10,313 nucleotides of DNA from Actinobacteria bacterium ATB1 (GTDB lineage Bacteria; Actinomycetota; Acidimicrobiia; UBA2766), in the NCBI GenBank assembly GCA_021404985.1, contig QWHP01000061.1, positions 1 through 10,313 of the forward strand, given 5' to 3'. The notes beneath the pieces were generated by a model. The model did no database searches. It was not told where the DNA came from and saw only the letters and a list, made by a program, of their open reading frames with translations. The translations under genes and the position numbers were made by a program. This document shows, one piece after another, positions 6,128-10,313 of the stretch (its first letter is position 1; each line of letters begins with the position of its first letter).

Positions 6128-6746
6128 CCGCCATCGATTCCGGCACGCGGACGTCGACGGCCGTCACGCCCACGTTGTCGCCCGCGGATCCCGAGAACGT
6201 GACGGGACCGGCGGTGAACGTCTGGTTCGAGGCGGGAACCTGGATCGACAGTGTGGGCGCCGTCGTGTCGGAGGAGACCACGGAGAAGGCAGTCCAGCTT
6301 CGGCTCGGGTCGACCCGGTTGCCGTTGTCCCACGCCTGCGGGATCACCGAGTAGGAACCGGTCACCGGCGCAGACCATGTGTACGACCACGTCGTCGAGG
6401 CCGCACCCGGGGACGTGAGCGTCGCCGGGAGCAGCGTGTAGGTGGAGACCCAGATTCCGGCCGACGAGAGGTACCGGCCCGTGTCGGTGCGCCGGAGGGC
6501 GATCGAGACCCGGCTCACGGACACGTCGTCGGTTGCCGTACCGGTGATGGTGAGAGAGCCCGCAGCCGGGATCCTTTGCTGGCGGGTGGGTGAGGTCACG
6601 ACCACGTCGGGGTCCCCGACCGCCGCTCGTGCCGCGACCCCCTGGGCGAGAACCAGCACTGCGATCACTGCGAGAACTGGGAGGCGAGTACGGACCCGCG
6701 ACGGAGTTGAGAGCGATGGCCAACCTCGTTCCTCGACTGCCCGCAT
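6099..6746 (-). CDS. Secreted Ig-like domain protein, truncated at the C-terminus
   Basis: A 215-residue exported protein. A basic stretch and hydrophobic core (RVRTRLPVLAVIAVLVLAQG) with AARA just before a probable cleavage site form a Sec signal peptide. A first Ig-like beta-sandwich runs from about VVVTSPTRQQ to FSVVSSD and includes a TDTGRYL strand, SPGAASTTWSYTWSAP and a final Ig strand. A second begins at TAPTLSIQVPASNQTFTAGP, continues to DNVGVTAVDVRV, and stops there; the last 14 residues (PESMAGVASREAVG) do not continue the fold. About half of the second domain is missing, so the gene was cut near 6145. Ig modules like these mediate binding or act as spacers on cell-surface proteins. 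The start is uncertain: I use the ATG at 6746, but no ribosome binding site is seen, and a TTG at 6824 overlapping the preceding stop is possible. It is last in a minus-strand row with two secreted proteins. Confidence 0.65.
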   Translation of the reverse strand: MRAVEERGWPSLSTPSRVRTRLPVLAVIAVLVLAQGVAARAAVGDPDVVVTSPTRQQRIPAAGSLTITGTATDDVSVSRVSIALRRTDTGRYLSSAGIWVSTYTLLPATLTSPGAASTTWSYTWSAPVTGSYSVIPQAWDNGNRVDPSRSWTAFSVVSSDTTAPTLSIQVPASNQTFTAGPVTFSGSAGDNVGVTAVDVRVPESMAGVASREAVG

Positions 6747-6816
6747 GCTTGCACGGGGCGTCTCGGGCCGCCAGTGATCGTGTACCAGTCGACGGACACC
6801 CGACCCAGGGGGCCGG

Positions 6817-7373
6817 TCACCCAATCGTGACCGGCTTGATCGTGGCGCTCCCCTCCAGGCTCAGGTACGGCTGGCCGGAGATCATCCTGTAGAGCCGCAG
6901 GGTGCCCGGATCGCCGTCCTCGCCCACGGTCAGGTCTGCAGTCACGTCCACCAGGCTGTACACCGGGGGACGCGGGTAGTAGGGCCCGCCCTGTTCCTTG
7001 TGCAGCACGGTGCATGCAACGGCGATGCTTGTCGGGTGGCCGGGCTCACCCCACACGCCCTCCAGCATCATGACGGGGATCACACAGTGCCAGCTCGCCT
7101 GGGTCGTCCCGTGGAAGTCACCCCACGAACCCCGGATGTCCCCCGTCCGAACGTGAGCACGAAGGGTCCGATCACGAACGCGCGATACCGGACGTAGAGC
7201 ACGCCGCCACCATCCCCCGCTGGGTCCTGGACCGCACCTGCAGCCCGTGCCGCCCGGGGCGGAGTGTCCTGAGGACTCGCTGTCTGCGCCTGGCTGGATA
7301 CGGCCGGCACGGCAGCGAGCACGACGAGCATGACGGAGCACACCGTCATGCGCCACAACATGGAACTTCTCAT
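6817..7373 (-). pseudogene. Small secreted protein of unknown function, frameshifted in a G run
   Basis: The ATG at 7373 follows an AAGGGAGGG ribosome binding site by about 5 nt. It opens a clear signal peptide (MRSSMLWRMTVCSVMLVVLA, then AVPAVSSQAQ) and a mature start that reads to VRYRAFVIGPFVLTFGR, after which the frame degenerates. The sequence resumes in a second minus frame as GDIRGSWGDFHGTTQASWHC, then VIPVMMLEGVWGEPGHP, SIAVACTVLHKEQ and VYSLVDVTADLTVGEDGD, to the stop at 6817. One extra G in the run at 7140-7144 (plus-strand CCCCC) joins them into about 185 residues. The mature protein is rich in beta strands with two cysteines that could pair (WHC and VAC). I recognise no family. 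It lies 139 bp downstream of the GH5 gene on the same strand and may have been its partner. Confidence 0.6.
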
Positions 7374-7496
7374 CTCGCCCTCCCTTCGTCTCTCCGGCTC
7401 CCGGACTCGACGATCCGGCCGAACGGGACAAGAGGCGAATGGCCTCCACCGGCGCGACCGCCCGGGCAGCGGCAGGAGATGCGTTGTGGTCAGATG

Positions 7497-7509
7497 CCGG
7501 CTCTGCCGG
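7497..7509 (-). terminator. Short hairpin right after the GH5 stop codon
   Basis: On the minus strand CCGGC-AGA-GCCGG follows the GH5 TGA by 3 nt. It is a 5-bp GC stem without a T-run, so at best a weak terminator. The remaining 7374-7496 gap holds only the ribosome binding site of the next gene. Confidence 0.2.
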
Positions 7510-7512
7510 AGC

Positions 7513-9297
7513 TCAGGAAACCGACACGGTGTAGTCCCCACCGGATGGGGCGACATAGACGGAGCGGCTGCCGTCGGGATGGGTCATGACAGCGTCGAGT
7601 GCCGCCGCACCCGAGACGGTCACGTTTCCGTCGACTCGAGGCGGGATGTACACGACGGTCTCGAGGTCTCTGGTACCGGCGGGTACGGCCGTCGTCGCCG
7701 ACGCCTTCATCTCGAAGGTCCCGGTCCAGGGGTCGTAGCGATACCCGAGGAGCTGTCCCGATACTGCGCGTGGCACGACCCTGGAGACGTACTTCCGGCG
7801 GTCGGGCTGGAGCGCCCCGTTCTGGGGCGGGTTCGCCCCCGGCCCGCCGCTGCGGTACACGCTCCACGCACCGTCCTCGTCGCAGCCGCCCGGGTTCCAG
7901 CAGTTGTACTTCCAGTCCCAGAGGGTGCCACCGACCCCGAAGCGCTCCTGCTGCGCGATCGTCCCCTCGAAGTGGGTGCCGTTGTCGCGCTGCGAGCCGC
8001 CGAACTCCCCGATGAAGAGGGCGGCGTCGAGAGCGCGAGCCTCCCGGTCGGCGGTCTGGTAGGCGAACGCGTAGCCCGGCGGCCACCATGCGTCCTCGGC
8101 GGGGGTCCCGAGGACCGAGGGGATCGTGAAGATGTAGCTGTAGACGTGCGGTGCATAGAGCAGGTTCGGGTACTCGCTGAACCTCCGATGCGAGCCCGGT
8201 GCGAGGTCCACGACGTTGCGGAACGCGTTGGGCTCGAAGGCGATGATGTGGCGTGTGTCGCGGATCCCGAGGTCCGGATAGGCGCAGTCCCAGCCGGTCG
8301 GCCTGGCCGCAGGACAGTCGGCCATTCCGTCCCGGACGCCGGTGACGGCCTGGACGACGCGGCGGTAGAACGGGTAGAGCGCCTGGCGGTTGAACGACAC
8401 CCAGTCGTAGGTGCCCGGCTGGGGCTCGTTCATGATCTCGAAGCCGAGGACCGCCGGATCCTCCCTCAGGCGGTCGACGACGCGGGCGAAGGCACCGATG
8501 AAGTGGTCCTGCAGTCCCGGGCCGGGCGCGTCCCCCTGGGGAACAGGCGGGGTCGAGTTCCGCCAGAAGTGGTCGAATGCCCGCATGACTGCGGGATTGA
8601 GCGGGTTCTGCCCGATGAGCGTGAAGCTCGGGATCCCGTCGGTCATCACCGCCCAGCGGGGCGCACCGTCGTTCTGGCCGCTCGGCGGGGTGAACAGCGG
8701 CGGGAGGTCCAGCGTCGGGACGCGGGGGACGTCCCCGTACTGGTCCTGGTGGAAGTCGACGAGCACATGGATGCCCTGCTCGCGTGCCCAGTCCACGATC
8801 TGGGCGATCCGCTCGACGTAGACGGCGTCGTAGACGCCCGGCGCGGGTTCTACGAGCGACCACGAGACGCAGAGGCGGACCACGTTGAACCCGAGGAGGC
8901 GCATCTGGGCGAGGTCGTTGCGCGAGGCCTCGTCCGCCCGGACCCACGTTCCCTGTCCCGCGTTGACCTGGCAGAGCGGCGGGTTCGACCACGACCCGAC
9001 GTTCTCGGGGCAGTCACCCACGTAGGCATCGGGATCGACCGGCTTCGCGGGGACGTCGGGGTCGTGCCAGACGTCGTCGTAGTTCTGGTAGATCCCCGTC
9101 GTGTTGGTGCCGCGCAGGAGGAGCTCACGTCCGGACTCATCCGCAAGGTACGGGCGCCGGTCCGGAGCGCGCTCGACGTGGACCCAGCCGGGTTCCGGGA
9201 GATCGTCCGCGCTCGCCCGCTCGCTTGCGACGGCGAGCGCGAGGCAAACAGCGCCGACCGCGAGGAAGCCGAACAGGCACCGTGCGGCTTTCCTCAT
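7513..9297 (-). CDS. Secreted GH5 glycosidase, endoglycoceramidase-like
   Basis: A 594-residue exported glycoside hydrolase. Residues 1-30 are a signal peptide (RKAARCLFGFLAVGAVCLA, with ASA before the cut). A (beta/alpha)8 barrel follows: LLLRGTNTTGIYQ (59-71), LLGFNVVRLCVSWSLVEPAPG (134-154), VLVDFHQDQYG (178-188), FEIMNEPQPG (286-295) with Glu291 as acid/base, APHVYSY (382-388), and LFIGEFGG (427-434) with Glu431 as nucleophile. The DFHQD motif and the NEP and GEFG spacing match endoglycoceramidase-type GH5 enzymes, which release the glycan from glycosphingolipids or cleave related beta-glycosides. Residues about 500-594 form a beta-sandwich C-terminal domain, as in that group. Eight or so cysteines lie in the mature part, as expected outside the cell. 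GGGAGG and AGGAAAC precede the ATG. It heads a minus-strand row of exported proteins. The substrate cannot be read from the sequence. Confidence 0.88.
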   Translation of the reverse strand: MRKAARCLFGFLAVGAVCLALAVASERASADDLPEPGWVHVERAPDRRPYLADESGRELLLRGTNTTGIYQNYDDVWHDPDVPAKPVDPDAYVGDCPENVGSWSNPPLCQVNAGQGTWVRADEASRNDLAQMRLLGFNVVRLCVSWSLVEPAPGVYDAVYVERIAQIVDWAREQGIHVLVDFHQDQYGDVPRVPTLDLPPLFTPPSGQNDGAPRWAVMTDGIPSFTLIGQNPLNPAVMRAFDHFWRNSTPPVPQGDAPGPGLQDHFIGAFARVVDRLREDPAVLGFEIMNEPQPGTYDWVSFNRQALYPFYRRVVQAVTGVRDGMADCPAARPTGWDCAYPDLGIRDTRHIIAFEPNAFRNVVDLAPGSHRRFSEYPNLLYAPHVYSYIFTIPSVLGTPAEDAWWPPGYAFAYQTADREARALDAALFIGEFGGSQRDNGTHFEGTIAQQERFGVGGTLWDWKYNCWNPGGCDEDGAWSVYRSGGPGANPPQNGALQPDRRKYVSRVVPRAVSGQLLGYRYDPWTGTFEMKASATTAVPAGTRDLETVVYIPPRVDGNVTVSGAAALDAVMTHPDGSRSVYVAPSGGDYTVSVS

Positions 9298-9368
9298 GTT
9301 TCCTGTCCTCCCGGTCGCATGCGCCCCACCCCCTCAGCGTACGCAGCGGGCTTCCCCGGATCCGAACC

Positions 9369-9875
9369 TCAGGGACCGGATGGAGTGGCGCTTTCGAGCG
9401 CGATGAGAGCGGACCGGACGTCAGGTGCGGCGGTCGCCTTCACGGCTTCCCACTGCTCGGGCGAGACCCGGAAGACGGTCCCGAGCGGACGGGTCACGAT
9501 GGGGGCGCGGGCGAAGGAAGGTTCGTGAAGCAGGTCGGCTCGAAGCAGCGGCTCGTCACGCATGTCGACAGTCAGGCTCAGGGGCACGAACGGTCCCGGG
9601 AAGCGACCCTCGCCGTCCCCCTCGAAGAGCTCGCCGGACACGACTCCTGCAGCGACGATCCCCCAGAGGCTCTCGTTCGGCGGCTTGCCCTTCGTCCGCC
9701 AGAGGAGCGCGATGTCGCCCGTTCGCACCTCGTCCTTGTGCTTCGGGCAGTACCAGGAGTCCATGAGCTCCAGGATCGAGATCTCACCTGCGTCGAGCAG
9801 TGCCAGCCCCTCGCCAGCCGGCCAGTACAAGGGGTTCCACTGGAAGATCCAGATGTTCCGGTCGAGGGCTCCCAT
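9369..9875 (-). CDS. EVE-domain (PUA-like fold) protein
   Basis: A 168-residue stand-alone EVE protein. The hallmark WIFQWNP (residues 9-15), a tryptophan-rich middle (SWYCPKHK), VRTGDIALLWR (50-60) and GIVAAGVVSGE (72-82) trace the EVE strands, and TVFRVSPEQWEAV (133-145) is the closing helix. EVE domains belong to the PUA/ASCH/YTH superfamily and recognise modified bases in DNA or RNA; in bacteria they occur alone or fused to restriction-type nucleases. No nuclease or methylase partner is seen here. The ATG at 9875 has GGAGAG 5 nt upstream. It is transcribed away from the HHE gene across an 85-bp gap that must hold both promoters, and ends 71 bp before the GH5 start on the same strand; that short gap shows no terminator. 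A role in modified-nucleic-acid sensing is inferred from the family only. Confidence 0.85.
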   Translation of the reverse strand: MGALDRNIWIFQWNPLYWPAGEGLALLDAGEISILELMDSWYCPKHKDEVRTGDIALLWRTKGKPPNESLWGIVAAGVVSGELFEGDGEGRFPGPFVPLSLTVDMRDEPLLRADLLHEPSFARAPIVTRPLGTVFRVSPEQWEAVKATAAPDVRSALIALESATPSGP

Positions 9876-9960
9876 TCACGCTCTCCTTCGCTCGATGTGA
9901 TGTTCGCGTCCTGGTGGGTCATGCCCCGCACTTGCAGCGCGTACGTTTGGCTGCGACGCC

Positions 9961-10313
9961 ATGTGTGACTACTGCGGTTGTCGTGAGCAGCCGACCATCG
10001 CCCAGCTCACCCGGGACCATGAGGAGATCATGGACCTCGCGCGGGCATTCGAGCACGCCTCAGATCCCGAGTCCCCGGCAGCAGCACAGCTCTTTGCAGC
10101 GTTCGTCTCGATCGTGGAAGCGCACTCTTCAAGGGAGGAACGGGGAATCTACGCGAGGCTCCGTTCGGATCCGAGGTCGCGCGACGTCGTGGAGACCCTG
10201 GAGGCCGACCACGCCCGCGTGCGGGAACTCCTCCGTGCGCTCTCGCCGGGCACCCCCGGCAGCGTCGAGGCCTTCCGAGAGGCCGTCGGCGCCCTGCGCC
10301 GTCACATCGACAT
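9961..10313 (+). CDS. Hemerythrin-like HHE domain protein, 3' end outside window
   Basis: The frame is open from the ATG at 9961 to the window edge (117 complete codons). The N-terminus MCDYCGCREQ carries three cysteines, and a four-helix hemerythrin-type domain follows with candidate iron ligands His20 (TRDHEEI), His55 and Glu59/Glu60 (VEAHSSREERGIY), His84 (EADHARV) and His115 (RRHID). Such proteins bind a di-iron centre and sense or carry O2, NO or reactive species. The short Cys-rich head before the HHE domain recurs in actinobacterial relatives, as I recall them; its role is not established. No strong ribosome binding site precedes the ATG; a TACGTT at 9942-9947 could be a -10 giving a very short leader. 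The gene diverges from the EVE gene. A final Glu and the last helix probably lie beyond the edge. Confidence 0.82.
   Translation, partial: MCDYCGCREQPTIAQLTRDHEEIMDLARAFEHASDPESPAAAQLFAAFVSIVEAHSSREERGIYARLRSDPRSRDVVETLEADHARVRELLRALSPGTPGSVEAFREAVGALRRHID

Noticed and set aside
6134..6141. TCGATTCC shared with the tRNA-Thr T-arm (2793-2800) as a possible attR
   Set aside because: Only 8 identical bases with different flanks. Such a match is expected by chance over several kb, and a real attR should repeat the tRNA 3' end through the acceptor stem.
7387..7396. CTCCGGCTCC, a 10-nt match to the tRNA-Thr 3' end
   Set aside because: It lies just upstream of the ribosome binding site of the secreted-protein gene, does not extend to the T-arm, and is plausible by chance in GC-rich DNA.
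7330..9528. A 732-codon open frame on the plus strand opposite the GH5 gene
   Set aside because: Its translation is Arg/Val/Asp-rich without domain structure. The opposite strand carries a complete GH5 enzyme with both catalytic Glu residues, so this is an antisense shadow of GC-rich codons.
1..10313. CRISPR arrays, rRNA genes, insertion-sequence transposases, toxin-antitoxin pairs
   Set aside because: No regularly spaced repeats, no rRNA-like sequence, no transposase motifs and no convincing toxin-antitoxin pair were seen on either strand.

Overview
The window is GC-rich and gene-dense, and the DNA looks actinobacterial. Support comes from a BldC-type wing motif, a tmk-holB pair, a DUF2510 domain, frequent GTG starts, and two genes (tmk and an integrase) whose ATG sits 6-7 nt after a TANNNT box, the layout of leaderless actinobacterial mRNAs. 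I would guess a lineage outside the best-studied ones, perhaps Acidimicrobiia, but the sequence alone does not prove that.

Left part (1-2814, + strand) looks like core chromosome. It holds the 3' end of a dihydropteroate-synthase-like gene with degenerate motifs, a short BldC/MerR-type DNA-binding protein, thymidylate kinase (tmk), the DNA polymerase III delta' subunit (holB, overlapping tmk by 4 nt) and a tRNA-Thr(CGT) with encoded CCA. The intergenic gaps around the BldC-like gene are full of inverted repeats.

Middle part (2815 to about 6130) looks like a decaying integrated element. A tyrosine recombinase starts 98 bp past the tRNA 3' end. Opposite and convergent to it lie a small membrane protein ORF broken by an amber codon, a DUF4352-type lipoprotein, a DUF2510-HIRAN protein broken by a one-base frameshift, and an open frame with no recognisable start region. 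No second copy of the tRNA 3' end was found, so the right attachment site is lost, diverged or outside the window.

Right part (about 6130-9875, - strand) begins with an Ig-like secreted protein whose second Ig domain is cut off at about 6145. Upstream of it in transcription order are a frameshifted small secreted protein of unknown function, a secreted GH5 endoglycoceramidase-like glycosidase, and an EVE-domain protein. A hemerythrin-like (HHE) protein diverges from the EVE gene and runs off the right edge.

Three genes in the window carry a single inactivating lesion. Two of these are apparent one-base losses in short G runs, so either real decay or consensus error is possible. No clearly new defence or metabolic system is visible. 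The most unusual items are the overlapping inverted repeats flanking the BldC-like gene, the integrase with a Cys-rich N-terminus and a Lys in place of the HxxR His, and the abrupt junction near 6130-6150.
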